Positions 30,216 through 41,500 of a DNA stretch of 64,000 nucleotides are shown in pieces; within the stretch, counting starts at the first letter, position 1; each line of letters starts with the position of its first letter. The translations under genes were made by a program, and so were the position numbers. Where the stretch lies: the NCBI GenBank assembly GCA_049487715.1, contig CP150571.1, positions 1 to 64,000 of the forward strand, in the 5' to 3' direction. Source of the stretch: Pycnococcus provasolii (taxonomy: Eukaryota; Chlorophyta; Pseudoscourfieldiophyceae; Pseudoscourfieldiales). The notes beneath the pieces were generated by a model that had not been told where the DNA came from, made no database searches, and saw only the letters and a list, made by a program, of their open reading frames with translations.

Positions 30216-30422
30216 TTAACACTCGGGTATAAGATGGAACGCAAAGAATGAAAGCGTCGGCGGGGTCCACGCGGACCTTTTTAGCGCAGCTTCGACTTGC
30301 TCCTCGCCTTGCGCCGCGGCTTCGTTGAGCGCGCGCTTCGTCGTCGCGTCGACGACGAAGCGCGCCTTAGCTTGGCGGGCCGCTTCGTCGTGCGGCGTGG
30401 CGTTCGCGGGACGACCCGGCAT
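30216..30422 (-). CDS. Small hypothetical protein, divergent from TIC236
   Basis: A 68-residue open frame from the ATG at 30422 (MPGRPANATPHDEAARQAKA). Residues 11-50 are a charged Ala-rich helix; the end is WTPPTLSFFAFHLIPEC. It lies head-to-head with the TIC236 gene, and the gap between them is 231 bp. No family is recognised. It might be part of a longer spliced gene or a chance frame in GC-rich sequence. Confidence 0.3.
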   Translation of the reverse strand: MPGRPANATPHDEAARQAKARFVVDATTKRALNEAAAQGEEQVEAALKRSAWTPPTLSFFAFHLIPEC

Positions 30423-30653
30423 GATCCTTTTGAAGAAGAAGGGAAGATATATCGACCATTTTTCGACCCGGGCCCATTTTTCAGCCCATTTTTCCGAGGG
30501 GCCCATTCTCGAGCTATGGAAATGCGTCCAGCGATGCATCCCCGCCAGGCGATGTTTCCGAGGCGGAACCGGTAGGCGGGTCTCCTTTTTCGCCCGCGAG
30601 ATTCCTATCTGCTTGGAAGGGCATCGCACAGACTTTGTAATCCAAATGGCGCC

Positions 30654-33600
30654 ATGAGAACGCACGCCTCTCTGGACACGCACAGAAGAAGCGCGCACGC
30701 GCACGCGCAGACGCGCAGACGCGCAGGAAACGCCTTTAGGCGGCGACGCTCGCTTACAGCCAACGCCGTCGAGCGCAGCGATGTCTCCGAGTCCAACGAA
30801 GAGACGGCACTCACAGAGCGTGATTCGCACGAGAACGGACACGACACGCATAACTCCTCCTCCTCCTCCTCCTCCTCCACCACCACCACCACCTCCTCCT
30901 CCTTTGCAACGAAAGCACAACACATCCAAGGCGTGCTTCAGACAAAAATCTGGCCTGTGCTCAAACGCGCGCTGCCTGGCGCATACATATTCGCAGCCGC
31001 CTACGCGCTCGTGTATGCTCTCATATCGTTTGCGGGCTCGCAGCTCGTCACGCAAAAGTACGTCGCACGCGCTGCCGCGCACGCTTCCGCCGCCACGGGG
31101 CGCACCGTGAAACTAGGCCGAGTCTGCGGGGCGGGGATGAGCAGGGCGCTTCCATACGTTCGCGTTGGTCCCGTTTACGTGAGCGCGGCTGATCACGAAC
31201 GTTCAAGCGCGCACGTGAGGGAAATCCGAATCTTCATACGACCACTCGCAAGCTTGCTGCAGTGGAGATGGGTCTTCGCGCTCGAGCTGCGCGAGCTGCT
31301 TGTGCACGCGGTGCAGGCGGAGAACTCGAGCTGGCTCGGCGTGCCAGACGACACGAGCCCAATCTCGTCGCGCAACTTCGTACCTTTCCTGGGCGCACCC
31401 GTCACGCCGGATATGCTTCCCGAGAGTTTGCGAGAGCGCGAGGTGCAGCGTGCTCGTGCGCAGGCGTGGGACTCGCAGTGGAGGGACTCGCCGCGCGCGG
31501 ATGGTGCCAACGCAGTTGTCGCCACCGCGATGCGGCGTTTCGGCGAGTCTCTTACACAGCATCTTGGGACGCAGTGCACGCTAGGCTCAATCAACGCGAA
31601 AGATGCTCTGGTAAAGGCGTACGTCTTTGGTGAACCGGCGCACATTCCACGGATCTTGCGCAACGTGCAAGTGCGTGCCGACATTCACGCCGCGAGAGAC
31701 GGTGCTGTGGACGTGGTCTGCGACGTCGTTGCGCGCGCCGGACGATCGAGATGAGAGGCTAAACAAGCTAACCATGATCAAGGCGAATAAGCGGAGAACG
31801 CGCCGCGATGCTTCCACCGGCAAGCTTCTACCTGAGTTCAAGCCACCAATGTCACGCGACGAATCTATCAGGCAGAAGATGCCCGACGCTGCCGACGCCG
31901 CCGATAGCACCGCATCCACGATGACGACGACGACGACCACCACCACCACCACCACCACCAAAAAAGGTGCGGGAGGCGATGTCCACGTGGTGGTGAAGTT
32001 TAGCGACCCTGGAGCACGATTTACTGCTCCTTCCACGGGTGAGCCGCGACCTGAGCTATTCGTGCGTGTTCGTGCTCGCAACCTGCACGCGCCAGTGTTT
32101 GAGCGGCTTCTTGACATCCCACTCGACTTTTACGGTGGACGTGCATCGGGAGAGGTGTCGATACGATCTGGACCGACGGTTCCGTTCAGCCATCGCACTC
32201 CAACAATTAACGGCCGCGTGATTGTACGGAACGTGTCCGGACACTTCCACGACGCCGTCGACGATTTGGAAAATGTGAGCGGTGAACTAACGTTCGACGG
32301 ATATCGGTGCCATCTGCTTGGCGTGAAGGGGCAGTTTGGCGGTGTGCCGGTGTCCGCAGCTGGAAATTTTGACCTCTTCGAGCAGATGCCGCCCGTTGCC
32401 ACGGGAAAGCCGCGCGATGCGGGCTTCACGCCGGGTTCGTACCGCATTCACATTGATGGTCGTGACACGGACCTGAACACCATACGCGAGACGTTTGGCG
32501 CACCGCCATTCCCCTTTCCTATCAAGGGTGCCGCGGCGGGCGCACTGAGCATCACCGGTGCCCTGGAGAAGCCGCTCTTCTCTGGCAGCGTCTGGCTTGT
32601 CGATCGCGACGGATGTGGCAACTCGACGACTTCCGCAGGTGACAATATGTCGTCTCGAGACGGGTACGTCGAACGCGCGCCGCTTGGATGGCGCCGAGCG
32701 GTCGAGCGCGCGCAGTGCGCCTCCCGCGCATTTGCGGGTGAGTACGGTGGTAAGCCATCTATCGCGGCGCTGGACCGTGTTCCGCTGCGTTCGGGACACG
32801 CCACGCTGGAGGTGGACACGCTGGCACAGGAGATTCGCCTTGAAAGTGTGCGCATTGACAGCGCACACGGCGGCGTGATTCACGGGCGCGGGCGCATTTC
32901 CATCGCGCCGGATGCCGAAGTGAACCCAAATGCGATTGACGTGCATCTCGAGGGTGCCGGACTGCCCGTGAAAGAGCTTATACTCCCGTACATTGAGTCC
33001 GCACTGATCAACTCGTCTGGTGGGTTTGCGACGCCGGCGTCAAATGCCGCTCGCGACGCACTCAGCGCATACCTTTCTCCACTAGCGCCGGCGACGGCAA
33101 ATGCGACGATGAGCGGCGGGCTACTCGCGCCAAATGTTGATGCCGAGTGGCAGCTGAGCGATGGCGGCGCAACCGGCGACGCGCACTTCAGCCGAACGGC
33201 AATGGCTGCCAGCGCAAATAGCCCGACGCTTCGAATTGCTGGAAAACTTGACGTGAACCTTCCAGACGCCTTGCCCGTGGCGGCAAGGCAAGCGATGACG
33301 CAGCTGCAGGCAACAGCCCTCGGTGAGCCGAAGATTGATGCGATTCACCTTGACGTGAGCATGAAGAATCTCGACGGCGCAGCTCTTGCTGCACCGCTTC
33401 TGCCCGCGGCGGAGGCGAGTGCGTCTGCAATGGCGGATGCGGAAAGCCTCACGAAGGTTCTCAACGCGCTTCAAGGCCCCGTTGGATTTCTTCTCAATGG
33501 CGACATTTCGTGCCACGCGAAGATCATCGAACCCGAGACAACTGGCAGCGACGATACCACACTGATAGCTGCAGCGCTTAGCCGGGCGCAGCACGCACCG

Positions 33601-36600
33601 CAGGTGGCAGCAGCTTCCGCCGCGGAGATATGGCAGGAGGGCATCAGCCGCGTGCTCAGACAGGGACGCATGAATGCAGCCGTCGAGCTGAACCAGCTGC
33701 GCCTGAACCAACTTCGTCTCACGGGCGAGGGCATGCGGGGTGTCTATCGCTCTGATATGAGTACCGGTGCGATGTCCTTCGAGGCTCGCGGGAGGCGGCT
33801 TTCGTCGGAGGATCGCATTGAGGTGCATATGGGAGAGCGAGATATGGCAAGCCCTGATGCAGTAACTTTCAAGCTACAGTGCGGCTCGCTGCGTGCGCAG
33901 GCTGAATCGCAGGGTGGCCCCCTTGGCGCGGGCAATCTGCTGGTGCGCGGCCTTCGCTTGGACGATCTCGAGATTACGTCTCTGCGAGGGAACATCGAGG
34001 AGCTCAACGTATCCGCAACGGCTTCCTCGATGGATATGGACGCTGACCTTCTCGTCGAGGCTCCGATGCGCCGCGTCATCCGAGGCGCCGTCTCTGTACT
34101 GCAGCCTCGTTTTGGCAGCGTGCGTGGGAAAAAGCTGACAGCAAGATCTTCGTGGGATGGCTCACAGCTCGACTTGGAAATGCTCCGCTTCGAGCAGAAC
34201 AAGTCCACTTACGAGGCATCGGCGGGCGTGCGAGTGCCCGAGGCGTCGTCCGCGGGCCATGCTGGGGAGTGGCATTTTGCCGTGCACGCGGCGCCAAGCG
34301 TGGACGTCGAGGAAATGCTGCCCGCACTCTCGCTAGCTTCCGAATTTTCGCGTCTCGCAGGTACGGACGATGCGGCAGGTGCGCTTCGGGACTTTGCGCT
34401 GGCGAAAGAACGGTTCTTCCAGCACGTGAAGACTGCAGGAAAGGCGACCGTGGGCGACAGATTGGACGAGCGTCTTGCAAGCTTCCTTGAAGCGCTCAGC
34501 AAGTTAGAACCGCTCTCACCCGCCACTTCTGGTGCTTCATCGCCTACAGCTTCGCCGTCGCCCGCAAACGCACCGAGTCTTCTGCAGGACCTACGAGGCA
34601 CGTGGTCAGGCTCCCTTGCGGCGGCGGGGAGCCTGGGCGAGATGCATGAAAATGGCGATGGGTCGTTCCACGTGAAGGAGGCGGACATTGACGTCAACGG
34701 CGTGGATTGGTACGTGGATCGAGCACCTGCGAAGGATGAGCTGCGTCTGCAGCGTGTTGCCCTAAGCGGCGCCTGGGGCTCTGAGGCTTATCCCGAGGGC
34801 TTGCATGTGCGTAATTTAGCGGTGGACTGCGGCGATGCACGGCTGCGTGCATCCGGCGATGTGCTCGGACCTTCTCAAGATGCGCGTCTCGTGCTCATGG
34901 AATTGCCGGCTGAGTACATTAGTCACGCACTGGCACTGGATGGTCGAGACGCGCAGGGAACACCGAGCACGCTGGCATCATCGAAGGCGCCGACAACGTC
35001 GTCGTCTACGACGTCCACCACCGCCGGAGCAGGCGCGCCTACCACGACATCATCAGGCGTGGGCATGGCAGCTCCTCTTGTCAGCGGGCCAATGTACATG
35101 CAAGGTGAGATTAACGGTCCACAAACGAGCCCGCAGGCGAGAGTCTCCGCACAAATCCTCGACGGCGCGGTGCGCGGCGCCGCTCGACTTGGGCCAAGTC
35201 ATGCAAGCGTCACACTGATGGATGGCACGCGCATTGCATTCGAGGCAGAGCTGAAACCACTGGATACGTCAGGGTCCGTCCGGGTCGAGGGTAGCCTGCC
35301 AATTGTGGCCTCCCCTCAGCCTGGCGCGGACTCCGTGGACGTGCATGCCGAGGTTGTAGATGGAGGCATGGATCTCGTCGCGGCGATGGCGGCACCAGGC
35401 GTTGTACAGTGGACAGGCGGATCGGCACGTGTCCGACTAAATGTTCTAGGTACCGTGCGCAAGGCGCTGGTTGATGCGTCCGTCATGATACGCAACGGCG
35501 CACTCATTAGTCCCTACCTTCTCAAGCCGATTCGTCAGCTCAACGTTTCCGCAGGGGTGCTAGAAGATCGCATCGCGGTGGACGCATGCGAGGCGCGCAT
35601 CGGGCGTCACGGGCAGTTTCGCGTGCGTGGCGGGTTGCCTCTGAGGGATGTATCCTCGAGTGCACCGAAGCGCGATGCTGCGACGCTAACGTCGTCCGCC
35701 GCGCGACGCTTCGCGGGCCGTGGCTCCGCGGCTCCGTCGCAGGGGTCTGCGAGGGATCTCAGTGTGGAGTGCCAGGGTGTTGAGTTACGAATCCCTCGAG
35801 TGCTCAGCGCCATCGTGGATACGAAGATGGATGTGTCAGGCTCCGCGGTGTCTCCCGAACTTCGTGGCAGCGTTTCTCTCAGTCAAGGCTCGATCTTCCT
35901 GCACGGAATGGCTGCCACGCAGCCCGCGGCGGGGGGTGAGGAGGGTGGCAGATCTGCCGGGACAGCAGCCTCTGGTGCTGCTGCACCAACAAGTGCCGGC
36001 AACGCTCTGCCGGAGAGAGCTCTATCCAATCTGTCGTCTGCACTGTCGCTCAAGAGCCTTCGAACGGGCGACGGTGAGCGCTCGGACTCCGCCGTCGGTG
36101 TCGTCTGCAATGGCCTACGCGTTAAGCTCGGAAAGCAGGTGCGCGTCGTCTTCCCCTTCGTGCTGAACTTCGGCGCGCGCGGCGAGGTGGTTGTGAACGG
36201 CGGCGAGCACCTCCCTGGCGGCATTCGCCCTACGGGAACGATTCTGTTTGACAACGGAGATGTGAATTTGCTCGCAACGCAGGTGCGGCTTGCTCACGAC
36301 CACATCCACTTTGCCGCTTTTGACGACGATCATCCGCTCGACCCTCTCGTGGATGTGCGCCTGGTGGGCCCGGACTTGCTTGTTAGCTTAGCCGGTCGTG
36401 CGAGCGAGTGGAAAGATATGCTTCGCATCCGGAGGTACGGTCCTGCCGCCGTGGGAACAGCGGAGGCTGCTGCCGGCGGTGACGAAAGCGGCGATGGCTC
36501 GTCGTACAGGGAGGAAATGGCGCGCGCTGTGGAGGCGCGCATTTCAGCAGGCTTGAGCGCCGCCGCGGCGCAGCGTGAGAATCCCAAGGCTCTCGGAAGC

Positions 36601-37020
36601 CTAGCCATGGGAACGCTTGCCGCCATGCTTCCTCGCCTGGAGACGACGGGCGAATTCCCGATTGGCCTCGGCAGCTGGCGTGTTGCCAGCAGTCCCGCGG
36701 TGGCTCTGGGTGCCATCAGCCCCGGCGTGGATTCCGGCGGCCTTGCAGGCGTTGCCCTCGGGCTGGCTGAAATGGAGGTGGCGCTTGGACGCAGCCTTCG
36801 CGGCACCGTCGCGCTCACGGGAAACGACGTCAGCCGGCTGGCGAGCGGCGTGGAGAGCAGTGGGACGAGGTGGACGCTGCTGTATGCGCTGAACTCGAAG
36901 CTACGCGCGAACTTGAGCGGAACATCGGGTGGCGGCACATCCTTCATGATTGAGTTCACGCCCGAGTCGTCGGCGGCGTCGCCACCGCCAGGAGGAGGTG
37001 GCAGTGGTGGTGGTTTTTAA
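30654..37020 (+). CDS. TIC236: TIC236-type plastid translocon protein (TamB/DUF490), one-base frame break
   Basis: About 2121 residues if one base is skipped, close to the 2166 of Arabidopsis TIC236. TIC236 spans the intermembrane space and links the outer TOC and inner TIC protein-import channels. The Arg/His/Ala-rich N-terminus with a Ser/Thr tract is a transit peptide. A single membrane segment (AYIFAAAYALVYALISFAG) follows at about residues 118-137. The body is long beta-rich repeats. The C-terminal DUF490/TamB region includes GTILFDNGDVNLLATQVRL and FDDDHPLDPLVDVRLVG, in the style of TamB ends. The 5' part stays in one frame to the TGA at 31752; the 3' part is open in the next frame from about 31627, and the switch fits near 31735-31755. 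TGTAA occurs about 45 bp after the stop. Confidence 0.85.
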
Positions 37021-37967
37021 AAGTTGAGGCGTATATCGTAGCCGTAGCAATATGTACTTTACTCACTGTAACCATACAAATCCCTTCACTCAACTACGCG
37101 ACCTTTTTCCAAAAATATAAAAAGGAAGTCGTCGTCGGCGTCTTCGGAGACACATACGTTGTGCAATGCATAACTAAGAAGAATTGTCCTTTCCATCTTG
37201 ACGAACTAATCAAGTCAATCGCTGTCCGAAATCCGTCACAAACGCCGTAAGTACCGATTTTGCCGATTGTGCGTAGCCGCGTGCGGGACGAGGGCTCCGC
37301 TAAGTTACTACGGGTCAACTTAAGATATGTACAGTACCCTTACAGTATGATAGTTCGGAGGAACTGCGATAATAAGAGGAACTATCCGTGATGTCACATC
37401 ATAACATGATCCTATCCAGGCATCATTCTATGACCTGTGTACACGGCTCATCAAGATCAAGGTCGGCGACGGACTGACGGCACGGAGCGCATAATAAGAC
37501 CTCCCCTCCAGGTGCCAGGGTTCTCGAAGGCGAAGGCGACCGACGAGATGAAGGTTGCACCTTGGGAATCGAGGCGATCGTTTTTCCAGGCGATCGGTCT
37601 AAGGGTGTGGCCTTCGGGCGATCAAGTGGCACTGCACGGCCGACTCTACCCTAGCTAGGGGACCGGTCAGGTGTCCGCCTTCCGCCTTCCTCCCCTCCCC
37701 TGCCCTCGTGACCGACCCGACCGGTGACTGGGGAGTGGGGACTGCCTTTATTAGGGAGTGACGTGCCGACTTCTTCTCCGGAACGATACAATACAACGTT
37801 CGCCACGCCGGACGACACCGCGCTCATCAGGGCCATTCCCTTCCCTTCCACAACGCAACGAAGCGTCGTCGCACCATCGCGCACCCTTCGTCGTCTTTGC
37901 TCCTGCCAGGCCTTTAGCCTTGCACTTCTGCTTAAGCTCACTACCCTGAAGGAAGGCGAGGTAAGCC
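37021..37967. other. Intergenic region between TIC236 and a small gene
   Basis: A 947-bp gap on one side of which genes are in tandem. It has an AT-rich part (37021-37440), then a GC-rich part. Near 37640-37740 are CCTCCCCTCCCCTG-type pyrimidine runs. GAGGTAAGCC just before the next ATG resembles a 5' splice site but has no partner that I can defend. No gene is supported. Confidence 0.5.
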
Positions 37968-38372
37968 ATGGCCACACAGCCATCTAACGCAAACGCTACC
38001 AAACTGCGCAAAAAAGTTGAGCCGAATCCGCCCAAGTACGTATGGGTGGACAGCGTCACGTCCAAGCCGTACTCCGACAACAAGTGGCTTGACCCGGACG
38101 AATTCGAGGAGGAAAGCAACGAAGAGTACCAAAGAAGAACGTGGGACTCAAACAAACAAAGCCAACTGCTCTGGAAGAAACTTAACAGCGGATGCCTACC
38201 GGCTACACTCGAACTTCCTAAGAGTGCCCAGAAGGAACACTTCCAGTTCGACGAAGACAAACTCGACCCGAAGAAGTGGGACTACCACCTCGTGCGCAAC
38301 ACGTACACCGACTGGATCAACATGAATGCCAGGCTTGTGAGTATTGAGAGGGCAATGGGAAGGAAGGGATAA
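37968..38372 (+). CDS. Small conserved-looking hypothetical protein
   Basis: A 134-residue protein from the ATG at 37968. It is polar and helix-rich, with aromatic residues spread throughout (PPKYVWVDSVTSKPYSDNKW, EEYQRRTWDSNKQSQLLWKK, KWDYHLVRNTYTDWINMNAR). That composition and the even codon usage suggest a genuine protein. No signal peptide or membrane segment is seen. I do not recognise the family. It is convergent with the BLD10 gene across a CA/CT microsatellite. Confidence 0.55.
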   Translation: MATQPSNANATKLRKKVEPNPPKYVWVDSVTSKPYSDNKWLDPDEFEEESNEEYQRRTWDSNKQSQLLWKKLNSGCLPATLELPKSAQKEHFQFDEDKLDPKKWDYHLVRNTYTDWINMNARLVSIERAMGRKG

Positions 38373-38430
38373 GCAAAATGAACAAGTTGATAACGTTAAC
38401 ACCCCTTAACCTCCGCTGGTTTACCCAACA

Positions 38431-38478
38431 CACACACACACACTCACACACATACTTTCTCTCTCTCTCTCTCTTTCT
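38431..38478. repeat. CA and CT microsatellites
   Basis: A CA run (about 38431-38453) is followed by a CT run (about 38459-38475), in the short gap between two convergent genes. On the minus strand this would form the 3' UTR of the BLD10 gene. Confidence 0.85.
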
Positions 38479-38506
38479 CCCGTACACAACCTTCTTTCTT
38501 CTCACC

Positions 38507-41500
38507 CTATGATGATGGCCGCTTCGCAGCGTCGAGCTCCCTTCTCAACTCCAACGTGGCTGACTGCATCTCCGCCAAGTTGGAAGATAACCTCCGATTC
38601 TCCGACTCGAGGCGGTCAACGTGCTCACGCAGAGCGTCGTCGGATGAAGACGACGCGCCACCCAAGTCGACGGGAGCCGAGCGCTTCAGCTCATCCACGC
38701 TGTCCACCAAGGCGTCAAAATCCTTCTGCAACTCTAAACGACGAGCCTCAGACTTGCGAAGACGCGCCTCGTACTCCTCCCTCACCGCCTGCGTGTCGCC
38801 GCCAGATGTAGCCTTAAGCTGCATGAGCTCCGCACTTAGCCGTGCAGCGTCGCGCTGCAGCTCGCCACGCTCCGCGTCCAGCTTCTGCATCACGCCCAGC
38901 AGGCGCGCGTTGTCGCTGCGAAGCTCGCCAATCTCACTCCGTGCACGAGCAAGTGCGCCGCTCACCTCCGCACGGCCGGCGCGAAGCCCCTCAACCTCAA
39001 CGGCGAGCGCAGCACGTTGCCGCTCGCATTCGTCGAGACGCGTGCGAAGAACACCCTCACGAGCCGCAAGGTCATCCGCGGCAGCCGCAGCGCCCTCACC
39101 GCTTGCCGAAGCGCGCGCAAGGCTCTCTCGCAATGTCAGCACGTCAGCACGCGCCTGCGCCAGCTCACCCTCCAGGCGACGCTGCGTGTCGCGCGCCGCA
39201 TTCAGCTCAGCAGAATGCCGTGCACGCTCCTCCGGAACCGTCGAGAGGCGAGCCTCAGCCTCCTGCAGCCGCACGCTCAAATCGGAGCGCGCCGCCTCGA
39301 GGCGTTCCATCGCGGAGCTTTGCTCCTCGAGCGCACGACGGCTCGCCTCGCGACTTTCTGCAGCAGCCGTCGCAAGGCTTTCCGCATGACCGCTGCCACT
39401 TGTGGCACCGCTTGAATCCCCGGCACCGCGAGACGACGCCTCAGCCACCGCAAGACGCTCGCGCAGCTCCGCACATTCCTTCTCCAGCACGCCACTCTTC
39501 AGCGTGAGACTGTCCACCTGACGCTGCAGCGCCGCAGCCTGCTCGTCTAGCAGGCGGCAGCGCTGACGGAGCACCTCCATCTGCCCGCTTGCTTCACTTG
39601 ACGTTGACTCGGCGGAGAATTCGCGCGCACGAACGCCCCCGAGAAGTGTTTCGAGCTCTCTTGCCCGATTCTCCTCGAGTCGAAGGCGATTTTTCACAGC
39701 CTCCAGCGCGTGACTCGCCTCCTCCGCACGGCGCTGCGCGAGTGCAGCAGCCGCGTCAAGTCGAGCAATTTCACGCTGAGCTTCCTCTCGCGAACGGTCC
39801 GACGCGCGGCCGGATGCATGCGCGATATTCAGCTGCTCTGTGATAGCAGACTTCTCCTCCTCGCACCGCGATACTCGCTCCTCGAGCGATGCACATGTCG
39901 ACGTGAGGTGCATAGTCTGCTGCTCGAAAGCCTGCAAGTCGACAACGTATGACCGATTCTGCGACTCCACCTCACGCACTTCGTTCCCGATTCGCTTCAT
40001 CTCCGCATTCAGGTTGTCGCGCTCGCGAAGAGCAACCTCGCGGTCACGGGAAAGCTGCTTATTTTCGCTCGCCAACCGACGGCTCTCCTGGCCAAGTTCC
40101 TGGTACGCCGACACCAGATCCTCGATTTCCTTCTCGCGGCTCTGGCTCTGTCCCTCTGCCATGCCCCTAGCATCCTGAGCGCCCGAAAGTTCCGCCCGCA
40201 GTTCATCGCGTGCCGCCACGGCACGAGCGAGCTCCTCATTCACGACGCGCTGTTCCCGCGTCATCGCGGAGAGGTCGTCGCGCAGTGATCGCACCTCATC
40301 ACGGCTTGCCGCGAGATCTGCGCGAAGGCTTGCCGCCTCCGTTTCAGATCCGGCACGCGCCTGCACAGCAGCTGCCACTCGCTCGCCTTCCGCGCGGAGC
40401 GCCTCCTCGGCACGCGCAGCACGCGCCTCGGCACTCATGAGAGCTGCGCGAACCTCCTCGGCGCCACGCCCAGCATTTTCCACATCCACACGTCGCGCGT
40501 TGAGCTCCTCCTGCGCAGCCTCGAGCTGCGCCTGAACGCGGTCGCGCTCCGCGTCAAGCGTGCGAAGCGCATCGCGAAGGCGCTCAGACTCCGCATTTGC
40601 AGCCTCAACGCGAGACCGCTCCTTCGCAAGCTGCTCCTGCACTTCCTGCACCGCGGTGGACTCTGCGCGCGCGCCCGCAGATCGCATGCGCAGCTTCTCG
40701 AGCAGATCCTCGCGGCTCTCGTCGAGCTGCTGCACAAGCACCTTGAGACGCGCGAGATCCGTGAGCGCGTCATTCGCCTGACGCTGTGCCGCGACAAGCT
40801 CCGTATCGCGCTTCTCGAGTGCCTTGCTTGAATCCTCGGCGCGGTGCTCGGCAGCCAACTTCAGCTCTCGAAGCTCGTCAATGGTCAGGTGCGCCTCCTG
40901 AAGCAGCTGTCTGGTGCGCCCGAGCTCGCCCTGGCTTGCGATCTCCGTCGAGCGCGCCACCTCCGCTGCTCGGAAGGCTTCCGCAACCCGTGCCGACGCA
41001 AGCTCGTTATCCTTCGTATATCCCGCGGCAGCCTTCTCTAGCGACTCCGCGCGGCGCTCGGCACGCTCGCGTGCCGCCTCCGATGCTCGCAGAGCCATCT
41101 CGGCAGCGCTTGCGCTGTCCCTTTGCTTTCGGGTCTCCTCACGCGCCGTCTCTAGAGCCGCTGCGAGAGACTCGAGCTCGGAGATCTTCGACGCGACCTC
41201 GGATCCAAATGTCATCGCACGCTCCTCAAGATCGCTGAGGCGGCCGCGATGCTCCGCGAGACTAACGTTTGCAACGGAAGCCGCCTGCCGCGACTGCGCC
41301 AGCTCCGCTTCGGCGTGCGTCAGCCTCTCGGACGCCATGCGCGCCTCCACCTGCGACGCGGCAAGCTCCGCCTCGCGTGCGTTGAGCTTGTCAAGCGCAT
41401 CCTTGCAACGTCGCGTGAGCTCCTGCACCCTGGACTCCATCGCCTCAACCTTCGGGTTCGCCTTGCCATCCCCGCCTCCCGGCTGTCCAGCCACCTGCTC

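Noticed and set aside
31752-31756. Programmed +1 frameshift at the TGA stop in TIC236
   Set aside because: TGA-G could be slippery, but no shared signal is seen at the other two break sites; error or indel is simpler.
38556-39389. Ser/Arg-rich open frames on the plus strand opposite BLD10
   Set aside because: Antisense of a Glu/Ala/Arg-rich coiled coil commonly stays open and gives Ser/Arg-rich nonsense.
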